In this document: one piece after another, positions 7,777 through 16,746 of the stretch
How the letters are laid out: every line of letters begins with the position of its first letter
How positions within the stretch are numbered: position 1 is the stretch's first letter
The notes under the pieces: generated by a model
Told to the model about the DNA's origin: nothing
Databases searched by the model: none
The model's input: the letters and a program-made list of their open reading frames with translations, nothing else
Made by a program: the position numbers and the translations under genes
Assembly: GCA_963841045.1 (NCBI GenBank)
Contig: CAWJBD010000001.1
Location: 1-64,000, forward strand
Direction: 5' to 3'
DNA from: Aalborgiella sp963841045
Lineage (GTDB): Bacteria > Pseudomonadota > Gammaproteobacteria > Burkholderiales > Burkholderiaceae_C
DNA: 64,000 bases

Positions 7777-8448
7777 ATGACACAAGACGAACTTAAAACT
7801 CTGGTTGGCCAAGCTGCTTTGCAATACGTGGTGGCGGGCGATATTGTGGGCGTGGGCACTGGCTCTACGGTCAACAAATTCATTGATGCCTTGGGCACCA
7901 TCAAGCACACCATCAAAGGCGCGGTGTCCAGCTCGGTTGCCAGTACCGAACGGCTCAAAGCGCTGGGCATCACCGTGTTTGATGCCAATGAGGTGGATTC
8001 GCTTGCGGTCTACATTGACGGCGCAGATGAAATTGACCACGCAGGCTACATGATCAAAGGTGGTGGCGCAGCGCTGACCCGCGAAAAAATTGTGGCGGCG
8101 CTGTCCAAACAATTTGTGTGCATTGCTGACGAAAGCAAACTCGTCAACACCTTGGGCGCGTTCCCTCTGCCAGTTGAAGTGATACCAATGGCAACCAAGC
8201 GCGTGATGCAACAATTCAGCGCAATGGGTGGCCAGTGTGCAGTGCGCCAAAAAGATGGACAACCTTTGGTGACCGACAACGGTCAACACATTGTGGATGT
8301 GCTGAACTTGAAAATATCCGACCCACTGGCCTTCGAATCCCAAGTCAACCAATGGCCAGGCGTGGTGACAGTCGGCGTCTTCGCCCACCAAAAAGCGCAT
8401 GTGTGTTTGTTGGGGACTGCTAGTGGTGTGAAGACCTTGAAGTTTTAA
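7777..8448 (+). CDS. rpiA: Ribose-5-phosphate isomerase A
   Basis: A 223-aa cytoplasmic enzyme interconverting ribose-5-phosphate and ribulose-5-phosphate in the pentose phosphate pathway. Family motifs are in order: GTGSTVNKFIDAL (phosphate loop), ASTERLKALGI, YIDGADEID (catalytic Asp), KGGGAALTREKI and ADESKLV. Length matches the usual 220 residues and the frame is intact to KTLKF. It is divergently transcribed from pyrD and followed by a separate toxin-antitoxin operon with its own promoter. Confidence 0.97.
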   Translation: MTQDELKTLVGQAALQYVVAGDIVGVGTGSTVNKFIDALGTIKHTIKGAVSSSVASTERLKALGITVFDANEVDSLAVYIDGADEIDHAGYMIKGGGAALTREKIVAALSKQFVCIADESKLVNTLGAFPLPVEVIPMATKRVMQQFSAMGGQCAVRQKDGQPLVTDNGQHIVDVLNLKISDPLAFESQVNQWPGVVTVGVFAHQKAHVCLLGTASGVKTLKF

Positions 8449-8463
8449 GAAAATTCAAGACAG

Positions 8464-8492
8464 TTGACAAAGCGTACGCAATAACGTACCAT
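8464..8492 (+). promoter_or_regulatory. Promoter and palindromic operator of the yefM-yoeB-like operon
   Basis: TTGACA at 8464-8469, a 17-bp spacer and TACCAT at 8487-8492. An inverted repeat GTACG (8474-8478) / CGTAC (8485-8489) lies between the boxes. YefM-type antitoxins bind palindromes in their own promoter, so this is the likely autoregulatory site. A good Shine-Dalgarno AGGAG (8504-8508) precedes the antitoxin ATG at 8516. Confidence 0.55.
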
Positions 8493-8515
8493 CTCAGCAA
8501 TTCAGGAGAAACCCC

Positions 8516-8758
8516 ATGCATGCAGTTACAGCCAGCGATGCGCGCGCTAATTTATATCGGATGATTGATGAAACGGCGCAGTCGCATGAGCCCTTGTTAA
8601 TTTCTGGAAAGCGAACCAGTGCGGTGTTATTGAACGCGGATGACTGGCAAGCGATTCAAGAGACGCTCTATTTATTGGCTGTTCCGGGTATGCGTGAATC
8701 CATCAAAGCAGGCATGGCCGAACCCTTGGCTAAGAGTGCAAAAACGCTGTCTTGGTAA
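8516..8758 (+). CDS. yefM: Type II antitoxin, YefM/Phd family
   Basis: An 80-aa protein beginning with the Phd/YefM pattern VTASDARANLYRMIDETAQSH and continuing EPLLISGKRTSAVLLNADDWQAIQETLYLL. It would bind DNA with its N-terminal domain and neutralise the toxin with the C-terminal tail (AEPLAKSAKTLSW). The gene starts with a good ribosome site and is followed 6 bp later by the toxin gene. The family is confident and the pairing is typical. Confidence 0.88.
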   Translation: MHAVTASDARANLYRMIDETAQSHEPLLISGKRTSAVLLNADDWQAIQETLYLLAVPGMRESIKAGMAEPLAKSAKTLSW

Positions 8759-8764
8759 CAGCTT

Positions 8765-9040
8765 GTGAGCAGTGAAGTTCAATGGCAAGTTGTGTTTGCC
8801 AAACATGCCATCAAAGACGCCAAGAAAATTTCAGCGAGTGGTCTGAAGTCTAAAACACAAGAATTGTTGCATGTTTTAGAAACAGATCCTTTTCAAAACC
8901 CACCACCTTACGAAAAATTGGTTGGTGATCTAACTGGTGCCTATTCGCGTCGCATCAATATTCAACATCGCTTGGTATACGAAGTTTTTCAAAGCGAAAA
9001 AACGGTTCGAGTGTTGCGCATGTGGACACATTACGAGTAA
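8765..9040 (+). CDS. yoeB: Type II toxin, YoeB/Txe family mRNA interferase
   Basis: A 91-aa RelE-superfamily toxin; YoeB cleaves mRNA on the ribosome. Matching features are WQVVFAKHAIKDAKKI near the N-terminus, DPFQNPPPYEKLVGDLTGAYSRRINIQHRLVYEV, in which the conserved Glu and Arg residues are visible, and the C-terminal RVLRMWTHYE, typical of YoeB with its terminal His-Tyr. The start is a GTG at 8765, just after the antitoxin stop, so translation is probably coupled. The frame is intact. Confidence 0.88.
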   Translation: MSSEVQWQVVFAKHAIKDAKKISASGLKSKTQELLHVLETDPFQNPPPYEKLVGDLTGAYSRRINIQHRLVYEVFQSEKTVRVLRMWTHYE

Positions 9041-9056
9041 TTTTCAAACCTAAAAT

Positions 9057-9584
9057 ATGCCGAAACAATCTATGCTTAGACACCCTGCTATTCGACTGCT
9101 TTGGTGCCTCATAGGCGCGGCCTGCGGCATTGCACTGGCGCTTTATATTGTTGGGCCTGCACACCATACCTTTGTGTTGGCGTCGCTCGGTGGCAGCACC
9201 GTGTTTTTATTTGGCTTAACGCGCGCGCCTGCAGCGCAATTGCGTGCATTACTGGGCGGACATTTGGGTACTGCGGCGATTGGCATTGCTTGCGCGCAGT
9301 TCTTAGGTAATTCACTGGTGGCCTACGCTACGGCAGTTTCTTTGTCTTTAGGATTTATGCTGTTGACGCGCACAGTGCACCCACCTGCAGGCGCTAATCC
9401 AGTCATCATGGTGCATGCACAAGCGTCTTGGTCTGCCTTGTTGGACCCTGTCCTTTTGGGTGTCGCATGCTTGTTAGGTGTGGCCGCTATTTGGAGCCGC
9501 ATTTACCCCGAATTGGTTCACTATCCAGTATCAGTTTGGGAACCATCTCCACCGTCTGTCAACTGGGGTGGTTGGTCGAATTAG
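9057..9584 (+). CDS. HPP family integral membrane protein
   Basis: A 175-aa membrane protein with about four hydrophobic segments. The family motif is recognisable as TVHPPAGANPVIMV (about residues 105-118). HPP-domain proteins of bacteria and plastids are membrane proteins, and plant members have been linked to nitrite transport. A solute transport role is possible but untested here. The start ATG is 16 bp after the yoeB stop, so it may receive readthrough, although it looks functionally unrelated. Confidence 0.82.
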   Translation: MPKQSMLRHPAIRLLWCLIGAACGIALALYIVGPAHHTFVLASLGGSTVFLFGLTRAPAAQLRALLGGHLGTAAIGIACAQFLGNSLVAYATAVSLSLGFMLLTRTVHPPAGANPVIMVHAQASWSALLDPVLLGVACLLGVAAIWSRIYPELVHYPVSVWEPSPPSVNWGGWSN

Positions 9585-9612
9585 GCATATCAAAAATGTT
9601 TAACTTGATGTT

Positions 9613-11181
9613 TTACTGGCGTTTAATCAAGGCCTTCACTTTCAAGCCTGTACCCATTACAGCTATAAAATAAATAGCAACTGAGGCAATAATTACGCCG
9701 GCTAGAAGCACAATTCTCATAAATATATCGCTACGCAGTGCAGTCCAATCGACGACTTGGTTGGCCCACCACAAAAACGCTGCCAGCAAGCAGCTGGCAA
9801 AAAACACTTGCGCAAAATACTTGCCCCAACCCGCTACAGGTTGATAGCTGCCACGGCGTATCAAGCCTATGAGCAACCACAGTGCATTAATTAAAGCACC
9901 CAAACCAATCGACAAAGCCAAACCGGCATGGGCAAAAAGCGGTACCAAAACCAGGTTCAACAACTGGGTGATGACCAGCACCGCAATGGCGATTTTGACT
10001 GGGGTTTTCATGTCTTGGCTGGCGTAAAAACCGGGTGCGAGAATTTTGATGGCGATCAAACCGATCAAACCCACGGCATAGCCCATCAAGGGTGTGGTGA
10101 CTTGAGTGACATCATGATTCGAAAACACGCCATAGTGGTACAAAGTCGCCACCAAAGGTTTGGCAAACAACAAGAGTGCCACGGTGCACGGCACTGCCAA
10201 AAGCACCACCAAACGCAAGCCCCAATCAATCATGGCGGAATACTCGGCTGTGTCACCGCTGGCTTTGGCAGCCACCAAGCGCGGTGTCAGCACCACGCCC
10301 AAGGCCACGCCCAAAAGTGCAGTGGGAAATTCCATGAACCTCTCGGCATAGCCCATCCATGAAATGCTGCCCGCTTGCAAGTGCGATGCGATTTGCAAAT
10401 TGATGATGGCAGAAATGTGCGCCACGCTGACGCCCAACAAGGCTGGCAACATCAAGGTGGCTACACGGCGCACGCCCGCATCGGCCCACGCGGTTTTGAT
10501 GCCTGATGGACTCAAATTCAATTGGGGTGTCATGCCAAGTTGTGACAGCGCATAAATTTGCATACCCAATTGCAATACGCCGCCCAACATGACACCGGCC
10601 GTCATGGCGTAAATCGGTGCTATGCCCATCGTTTTAAACCAAGGTGCACCTAACCATGCGGCAGTGATCATGCAGACATTGAGGAGTACGGGTGTGAATG
10701 CGGGTATGGCGAATTTTTTGTAGGTGTTCAGAACCCCTGCCCCCAATGCCACCAGCGACATGAAGCCGATGTAGGGGAACATCCACCGCGCCATCAGCAC
10801 GCCAGCTTCATAGCCACGCGGATCTTGCTTCAAACCACTGGCCATGATCCACACCAACACGGGTGCAGCAATCACGCCGATGATGCAGGTCAACAACAGC
10901 ACCGCAAACAACACCGTGGCGACCCGGTTCACCAACTGGTGCGTAGCCGCATCACCGTCGTTGGCTTTGCTTTGCCCCAGCACCGGAACAAACGCTTGGC
11001 TGAAAGCGCCTTCGGCAAACAAACGGCGAAACATATTGGGCAGCCGAAACGCCACATTGAAGGCATCGGTCATGCTGCTGGCGCCGAACATGGTGGCCAT
11101 CAGCTGCTCACGAACCAAACCAGTGATGCGCGACAACAGCGTGAAAGCGGTGATGATGGAGGCGGATTTAAAGAGTGTCAC
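9613..11181 (-). CDS. murJ: Lipid II flippase MurJ (MviN)
   Basis: A 522-aa polytopic membrane protein (about 14 helices) that flips lipid II across the inner membrane for peptidoglycan synthesis. Family hallmarks include TLLSRITGLVREQLMATMFGASSMTDAF at the N-terminus and RLFAEGAFSQAFVPVL. The start is a GTG at 11179-11181. The last transmembrane helix (RIVLLAGVIIASVAIYFIAV, about residues 488-507) is encoded by a copy of the dispersed element (9661-9730), read in sense orientation, yet the protein ends at a normal length with a basic tail. A transcription terminator of the upstream binding-protein gene lies 40-70 bp before the start. The frame is intact. Confidence 0.95.
   Translation of the reverse strand: MTLFKSASIITAFTLLSRITGLVREQLMATMFGASSMTDAFNVAFRLPNMFRRLFAEGAFSQAFVPVLGQSKANDGDAATHQLVNRVATVLFAVLLLTCIIGVIAAPVLVWIMASGLKQDPRGYEAGVLMARWMFPYIGFMSLVALGAGVLNTYKKFAIPAFTPVLLNVCMITAAWLGAPWFKTMGIAPIYAMTAGVMLGGVLQLGMQIYALSQLGMTPQLNLSPSGIKTAWADAGVRRVATLMLPALLGVSVAHISAIINLQIASHLQAGSISWMGYAERFMEFPTALLGVALGVVLTPRLVAAKASGDTAEYSAMIDWGLRLVVLLAVPCTVALLLFAKPLVATLYHYGVFSNHDVTQVTTPLMGYAVGLIGLIAIKILAPGFYASQDMKTPVKIAIAVLVITQLLNLVLVPLFAHAGLALSIGLGALINALWLLIGLIRRGSYQPVAGWGKYFAQVFFASCLLAAFLWWANQVVDWTALRSDIFMRIVLLAGVIIASVAIYFIAVMGTGLKVKALIKRQ
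9661..9730 (-). repeat. Dispersed 65-bp element, copy 4 (inside murJ)
   Basis: On the minus strand: TTCTAGCCGGCGTAATTATT, then GCCTCAGTTGCTATTT, then ATTTTATAGC. It encodes the final membrane helix of MurJ in the frame LAGVIIASVAIYFIA. The corresponding open frame is also used in copies 9 and 12. Confidence 0.85.
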
Positions 11182-11224
11182 AGTTCTTTAGTTTAACGGC
11201 AGATAGTCGGAAGTCTTTCGCCAT

Positions 11225-11253
11225 AAAAAAAAGCCACCCGAGGGTGGCTTTTT
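11225..11253 (-). terminator. Rho-independent terminator of the binding-protein gene
   Basis: AAAGCCACCC and GGGTGGCTTT form a 10-bp stem with a very short loop, followed on the minus strand by a run of eight T. It lies 18 bp after the stop codon of the LivJ-like gene and before murJ. Confidence 0.9.
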
Positions 11254-11270
11254 AGGAGTAAATACTCAGA

Positions 11271-12410
11271 TTAGCGGATAACAGCCAATTCAACTGGCTT
11301 GCCACCTTTGTAGGTCTTCAATGTCAAAGCGCCGTTTTTGATGTCGCCTTTGGCATCAAATGAGATCGGGCCAGTCACACCTTGGTAGTTGGTTGTTTTT
11401 GCCAACACTGGGAGGTATTTTGCTGGATCAGAAGAACCGGCTTTTTCCATCGCAGCAACCATCACGTTGACAGAGTCATACACGTATGGTGCATAGATTT
11501 GCACGTCAGCATTGAACTTGGCTTTGAACTTGGCTTTGAATGCGTCCATGCCAGCTTTTTGCTTGCCTTCAACACCACCGGCTTCAGCGCAATAAACTTG
11601 GTCGTCAGCCATTGCGTCGCCAGCCAATTTAGCCAATTCAGCAGAGCAGATACCGTCACCACCCATGAACTTGGCGTTGATGCCCAAAGATTTCATTTGG
11701 CGCAACATTGGGCCAGCTACAGCGTCCATACCACCGAAGAACACCACATCAGGTTTCTTGGCTTTGAGGTTGGTCAAGATGGCCATAAAGTCAGTTGCTT
11801 TGTCGTTGGTGTATTCATGTCCAACCACATTGCCTTTTGCAGCAACAACGGCTTTCTTGAACTCATCAGCCACACCTTGGCCGTACGCTGTACGGTCGTC
11901 GATCACAGCAATAGATTTGCCTTTCAATGTAGAAACTGCATAACGGCCCAATGTGCCGCCCAAATGTACGTCGTCAGCAACCACGCGGAAAGTTGTTTTG
12001 AAACCTTGGCGTGTGTATTTTGGATTGGTAGCTGATGGAGAAATTTGTGGAATGCCAGCGTCGCTGTAAATTTTGGAAGCTGGAATAGATGTACCAGAAT
12101 TCAAGTGACCGACCACGCCTTTGACTTTTTGGTCAGCCAATTTTTGCGCAACAGCTGTACCTTGCTTTGGATCACCAGCGTCGTCTTCAGTCAAGAGTTC
12201 AAACTTGACAGCTTTACCGCCAATTTTCACGCCTTTGGCGTTCAACTCTTCAATCGCCAATTTAGCGCCGTTTTCGTTGTCTTTGCCCAAGTGAGCAATG
12301 CCACCTGAAGTTGGACCCACGTGGCCCAATTTGATGACTTCTTGAGAGAAAGCCAAGCCAGATGCCACGGCCACAGATGCGGCAACAATCATTTTCAATT
12401 TGAATTGCAT
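11271..12410 (-). CDS. Branched-chain amino acid ABC transporter substrate-binding protein (LivJ-like)
   Basis: A 379-aa periplasmic binding protein. Residues 1-22 form a signal peptide (MQFKLKMIVAASVAVASG, cleavage near AFS-Q). The mature part has the Leu/Ile/Val-binding fold: IKLGHVGPTSGGIAHLGKDN at the N-lobe, GVVGHLNSGTSIPASKIY in the ligand region, and a type I periplasmic binding hinge. GGAG at 12416-12419 supports the ATG. No liv permease or ATPase genes are adjacent and the gene ends in its own terminator, so it is a monocistronic receptor that must work with transporter subunits encoded elsewhere. In this family the ligand can also be amides or aromatic acids, so leucine is not certain. 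Confidence 0.92.
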   Translation of the reverse strand: MQFKLKMIVAASVAVASGLAFSQEVIKLGHVGPTSGGIAHLGKDNENGAKLAIEELNAKGVKIGGKAVKFELLTEDDAGDPKQGTAVAQKLADQKVKGVVGHLNSGTSIPASKIYSDAGIPQISPSATNPKYTRQGFKTTFRVVADDVHLGGTLGRYAVSTLKGKSIAVIDDRTAYGQGVADEFKKAVVAAKGNVVGHEYTNDKATDFMAILTNLKAKKPDVVFFGGMDAVAGPMLRQMKSLGINAKFMGGDGICSAELAKLAGDAMADDQVYCAEAGGVEGKQKAGMDAFKAKFKAKFNADVQIYAPYVYDSVNVMVAAMEKAGSSDPAKYLPVLAKTTNYQGVTGPISFDAKGDIKNGALTLKTYKGGKPVELAVIR

Positions 12411-12736
12411 AAAAACTCCAGTTAAAAAAACAAAAACAAAAAATAGTTGAGAAGCCGGTGAATCTCACCAAACCTCAACGGGCTAAAGAATACAGCAAAA
12501 AGTGAGCAAAACAACTAGCGTAAACACCAGTTGATTACTTTATTTCATTTTCTGCCTATCCATTGACATAACGCAGTCGTTCAGAATTAGGCAGACAACG
12601 CTAACGAAAAAAATCAAAACTAAATTCACGTACAAACCCAACTGGTTTTACTCAGGCCAACTGGATTTGCTAAGGGTTTACCCCTGTCACCGGCTCGCCA
12701 AGCATTTAGGCATGCTTGCATTCTGAGAACTGTCTT
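12411..12736. other. 326-bp gap between binding-protein and pepA genes
   Basis: This holds the leader of the LivJ-like gene (minus strand; A-rich, with the ribosome site at 12416-12419) and the short 3' flank of pepA. An inverted repeat AAGCAT (12700-12705) / ATGCTT (12712-12717) lies just past the pepA stop but has no T run, so it is at best a weak terminator. I see no open reading frame with coding character and no repeat-family copy here. The long leader suggests regulated expression of the binding protein. Confidence 0.5.
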
Positions 12737-14291
12737 TTATTTTTTGGAATTAGCCTTGGAAGTAGCCTTGGCATTCTTCACAGCATGGTTTGTATCACTA
12801 TTGGCATTCAACAAGTAGTGAAGCAGCAAGAGCACGGGACGACCTGTTGCGCCTTTGGCTGCACCGCTTTTCCAAGCAGTGCCTGCAATGTCCAAATGTG
12901 CCCAAGGGTATTTGGCCGTGAATTTTTGCAAAAATTTGGCGGCTGTGATGGAACCGCCAGCGCGACCCGCCACATTGGCCATGTCGGCAAAGTTGGATTT
13001 CAAACCTTCGGCATATTCTTCGTCCAATGGCATGCGCCAGCATGGGTCACCACTTCGTTCGCCAGCTTCCAATAAAGATTGCGCCATGGCATCATCGCTG
13101 CTGAACATGCCACTGCGCAAATTACCCAATGCAATCACGCATGCGCCGGTCAGGGTGGCAATATCAATCACCGCTTTGGGTTTGAAGCGTTCAGCGTAAG
13201 TCAAAGCATCGCACAAAACCAAACGGCCCTCGGCATCGGTGTTCAGGTTTTCAATGGTTTGCCCGCTCATGCTGGTGACCACATCACCTGGTTTGACTGC
13301 TTTGCCGCTGGGCATGTTTTCGCAAGCGGGTATCAAGCCCACGACGTTGATTTTGGGTTGCAAGCCTGCCAAAGCGCGGAATGTGCCCAACACACTGGCT
13401 GCGCCACACATGTCAAACTTCATCTCGTCCATCTCTGGGCCTGGCTTCAGCGAGATGCCACCTGTGTCAAAGGTGATGCCTTTACCCACCAGCACAGTTG
13501 GGGCATCAGTCTTTGCTGCGCCACTGTATTTCAAGACGATGAAGCGCAATGGCTGGTCTGAACCCTGCGCCACCGACATGAATGAACCCATGCCCAATTT
13601 GCTCACTTCTTTCAAGCCCAACACATCGACACTGATGTTTTTGTATTTATCTAAACTTTGTGCCGCTTTACCCAGCAAGGTAGGTGTGGCATGGTTGGCA
13701 GGGCGATTACCCCACTCTTTTGCATACTCAATTCCGGCTATAGCCGGCGTAACATATGCCTGAGATGCTATCAATTGTGCAGCACTCAGGGCATCCTTGC
13801 GCACTGCCACCGTGATGTGGGTAAATTTGCGCGCATCGGCTTTTGGCTTGGTGGTGGTATAGACATAGCTGGCATCTGCTGCTGCAAAGAATGCCGCTTG
13901 TGCGCTGGCAGCATCTGCCGTTTCAACCAAACTCAAGCTGATCACCAACTTTTTAGATCCATTTGATTTAAGCCCAGCGACAGCTGTCGCAACCCCAGCT
14001 TTGATGCTTTTGGTAGAGCCATCACCCGCGCCCACCAACACCAAGCGTGTGGCTTGGGAAAGTGTGTGACGGTAAATGTGCAAGGTCTTGCCCAGCTTGG
14101 CATCGAAATCGCCAGCACTGCATGGCTTGTGCAATCAAGTCTTGCACGCTTTGCGGTGAAGTTAGCTTGGGTGCAGATGCTTTGCCTTTGAAATTTTCAG
14201 GTTTGAAAGTTTCAGGCACCAACACCACCAGCGCATCGCAGGTGGTTTTGCAGGTTTGCGCCAAGTCTTGGGCGATCAGTTTCAGTTCCAT
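12737..14291 (-). CDS. pepA: Leucyl aminopeptidase (frameshifted near N-terminus)
   Basis: A cytosolic M17 metallo-aminopeptidase of about 517 aa that removes N-terminal residues; PepA of E. coli also binds DNA. The catalytic half is intact: VGKGITFDTGGISLKPG, then NTDAEGRLVLCDAL with its metal ligands and catalytic residues, then the bulk of the M17 domain to the C-terminus. The N-terminal part (MELKLIAQDLAQTCKTTCDA...) sits in another frame. One extra base near 14120 separates QDLIAQAM from SAGDFDAKLGKTL. An element copy (13735-13775) encodes the linker AAQLIASQAYVTPAIAGIEY just before the catalytic domain. It is divergent from lptF, an arrangement common in proteobacteria. Confidence 0.93.
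13735..13775 (+). repeat. Dispersed 65-bp element, copy 5 (inside pepA)
   Basis: Plus strand: GGCTATAGCCGGCGTAACAT, then ATGCCTGAGATGCTATC. It is a diverged and shortened copy read antisense in pepA, giving LIASQAYVTPAIAG. The same antisense frame is used in copy 8 (FIATQAIFTPATA). Confidence 0.7.
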
Positions 14292-14324
14292 GGTTTTAGT
14301 CTTGTCTTTTCAAAGGTTAATTAA

Positions 14325-14370
14325 AGGCAATCTTATTTAAGGTCAACTTATTGAAAGCCAACTTATTTAC
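14325..14370. repeat. Three short direct repeats in the pepA-lptF divergent gap
   Basis: Three imperfect tandem units of 15-16 bp: AGGCAATCTTATTTA, AGGTCAACTTATTGAA and AGCCAACTTATTTAC. They lie 27-72 bp upstream of the lptF ATG. The helical-turn-like spacing could suit a regulator, but the units may also be simple drift. Confidence 0.4.
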
Positions 14371-14396
14371 GAGCTTAATTCCGTAAAATAGCCTCA

Positions 14397-15551
14397 ATGT
14401 TATTCCATTCCTCCGTTAAAAAAGAACTCAGCCGTACTTTTGGTGCCAGCTTGGTGGTTTTAATCACTGTGGTGATGACCATGATGCTGATACGGGTTCT
14501 CTTTTTAGCCAACCGTGGTCGCGTTAACCCGGCTGAAGTTTTGTTGGTGATGGGCTATTTTGTTTTAGGACACTTGCCCACCATTTTGGCTTTGTGCCTG
14601 TTCATAGCCATTGTTGCCACCTTGTCGCGCATGTACCGCGACAGCGAAATGGTGATTTGGTTTGGCAGTGGTCGTGGCTTGACCAGTTTATTGCGCCCTT
14701 TAGTGAGTTTTTCTTGGCCAGTGTGCGTGGTGATTGCGGTTTTGGCACTTTTCGTATGGCCTTGGACCAATGAGCAAACCCAAAACCTGCGCATTCAGTT
14801 TGAGCAACGCAGTGATTTAGAGCGCATTGCGCCGGGTACGTTTCAAGAGTCCGCCAAAGGAAACAGAGTTTTTTTTATCGACAAAGACACCTCTGCCAAA
14901 CAAATCAAACAACCCAATCCACAGACCGGGGTGCAAGGACAAGTTTTGGGAAGCAGCAATATTTTTATATCCGAAGTCACAGACGGCAAAGAAGCGGTGA
15001 CGACGGCACGCTCTGGTCAATTTGAAATGCGTGATGGCAGACAGTATTTGGTACTCAAAGATGGGAAGCGAATTGAAACCGACATCGCTACTGGTCAAAC
15101 CAAGGTCAGTAGCTTTGCTTCGTACGCCAGTTTGGTTAAATCGGTCAATATCAACCCCTTTGAAGGTGGACCATCCAAAACCAAAAACAGTTTGGACTTG
15201 GTGACCACACCAACATCCAATAATTTAGGAGAATTAGCTTGGCGCTTGGGTTTGGCTTTTTGTGCGTTTAACTTCATCATTTTGGGCATCGCCGTATCGA
15301 GCGGCAATGCGCGCAGCAGCCGCAACGGGAGCTTTCTTTTTGCGCTGCTGGCTTTTGCGTTTTACTACAACTTGATCAACCTGAGCCAAAGTTGGATTGC
15401 TTCTGGCAACTATTCGTTTTGGGGCTTGCTCATTGTTTTGCATGGCGGCGCACTGCTTGTTGGCGTGCTGTGGCTCACCAAGCGACATAACAATTGGTCA
15501 TTGCGCTCATGGCTGCGCTTGCGTATGAACAAGCGTGACGCAAGGGGCTGA
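14397..15551 (+). CDS. lptF: LPS export ABC transporter permease LptF
   Basis: A 384-aa inner-membrane permease that, with LptG and the ATPase LptB, extracts lipopolysaccharide and passes it to LptC. Visible features are an N-terminal transmembrane block (residues 18-125, three helices), a periplasmic beta-jellyroll (about 130-280, ending near NPFEGGPSKTKNSLDLV), and three C-terminal helices (EGxxxWRLGLAFCAFNFIILGIAV region). No clear Shine-Dalgarno sequence precedes the ATG. lptG starts 9 bp after the stop, so the pair is an operon. It is divergent from pepA, as is usual. Confidence 0.95.
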   Translation: MLFHSSVKKELSRTFGASLVVLITVVMTMMLIRVLFLANRGRVNPAEVLLVMGYFVLGHLPTILALCLFIAIVATLSRMYRDSEMVIWFGSGRGLTSLLRPLVSFSWPVCVVIAVLALFVWPWTNEQTQNLRIQFEQRSDLERIAPGTFQESAKGNRVFFIDKDTSAKQIKQPNPQTGVQGQVLGSSNIFISEVTDGKEAVTTARSGQFEMRDGRQYLVLKDGKRIETDIATGQTKVSSFASYASLVKSVNINPFEGGPSKTKNSLDLVTTPTSNNLGELAWRLGLAFCAFNFIILGIAVSSGNARSSRNGSFLFALLAFAFYYNLINLSQSWIASGNYSFWGLLIVLHGGALLVGVLWLTKRHNNWSLRSWLRLRMNKRDARG

Positions 15552-15560
15552 GGTGACAGC

Positions 15561-16724
15561 ATGAACACCATTCGCCGTTTGATTTACAAAGAGACCATCA
15601 TCTCGGTGGCACTGGTGGCCTTGGGATTTTTGGCTTTGTTTTTCTTCTTTGATTTCGTTGATGAACTCAGCCACATTGGCAAGTCTTTCAATGGTTCACT
15701 TCACGGCAGTTACCAAGTACAGCATGCTTTGCTGTATGTGATGCTGTTGATGCCAAACCATTTGTACGAATTGCTGCCCATCACCGTTTTAATTGGTGGT
15801 GTGTTGGTCATGGCACGGTTTGCGCAAACTTCCGAATTCACCATTTTGCGCACCAGCGGTTTAGGCCCTGGTTTGGCACTCAAATTATTGGTCGGTTTAG
15901 GTGCAATGTTCATTGCCTTTACCTTTGTCGTGGGCGACTACATCACGCCATTGGCAGACCGCACGGCGCAGCTGCTCAAGGCACGCTATATGGGGCAAAT
16001 ATCGATTGGGCAAACAGGGGCTTGGTTGAAAGAGAAACAAGCGAAAAGCGCTTACGCAGTCAACATTTCTGCCATGTCGGCAGATGGTCAGATGCGAGGG
16101 GTGCGATTGTTTGAATTTGATGCAAAAGGCACGGTACTGTCCTTGACCACGGCCAAGCAGGCCAGCTTTGGTGAGGATGGCAATTGGAATTTATTGGATG
16201 TGAAACGCCGCGAATTTGCCGGTGTTGCCGCGAATACCACCAATACCAATGACGTCGAAAGTGGAACTATTGCAGAAAAACCGGTTGGCATTAAGACCGT
16301 CATCATGGACGAGTTGCGCTGGCCAACCACCATCAACGCTGGCATGGTCACCACCGCTTTGCTCAAACCCGACCGCATGGGCACGGTGGACTTGTTTCAA
16401 TACATTCGGCATTTGGAGACAAACAAGCAAAATTCGCAGATGTATGAAATTCAGTTCTGGAAAAAAGTGTTTTACCCCTTAAGCTGCTTGGTGATGTTGG
16501 TGTTGGCACTGCCGTTTGCGTATTTGCATTTCCGTTCGGGAGGCATCACAGCCTATGTGTTTGTAGGGGTATTGATTGGTATCAGCTTCTTTGTTTTGAA
16601 CAATATGTTTGAATACTTTGGCAACCAAAATGCATGGAACCCACTCCTTACCGCTGCTGCGCCGAGTTTGGTTTACTCCATGTTTTCTTTGGGTGCTTTT
16701 GGTTTTTTAATTTACAGACGCTGA
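15561..16724 (+). CDS. lptG: LPS export ABC transporter permease LptG
   Basis: A 387-aa partner of LptF in the LptB2FG extractor. N-terminal helices (ETIISVALVALGFLALFFFFDFVDEL) include the conserved acidic segment. The periplasmic jellyroll spans about 150-290 (MSADGQMRGVRLFEFD...), and the last helices begin near KVFYPLSCLVMLVLALPFAYLHFRSGG, a strongly conserved LptG stretch. AGGTGA precedes the ATG. The next gene starts 22 bp later. The frame is intact. Confidence 0.95.
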   Translation: MNTIRRLIYKETIISVALVALGFLALFFFFDFVDELSHIGKSFNGSLHGSYQVQHALLYVMLLMPNHLYELLPITVLIGGVLVMARFAQTSEFTILRTSGLGPGLALKLLVGLGAMFIAFTFVVGDYITPLADRTAQLLKARYMGQISIGQTGAWLKEKQAKSAYAVNISAMSADGQMRGVRLFEFDAKGTVLSLTTAKQASFGEDGNWNLLDVKRREFAGVAANTTNTNDVESGTIAEKPVGIKTVIMDELRWPTTINAGMVTTALLKPDRMGTVDLFQYIRHLETNKQNSQMYEIQFWKKVFYPLSCLVMLVLALPFAYLHFRSGGITAYVFVGVLIGISFFVLNNMFEYFGNQNAWNPLLTAAAPSLVYSMFSLGAFGFLIYRR

Positions 16725-16746
16725 CCATCCAATCACATGACAAGAC

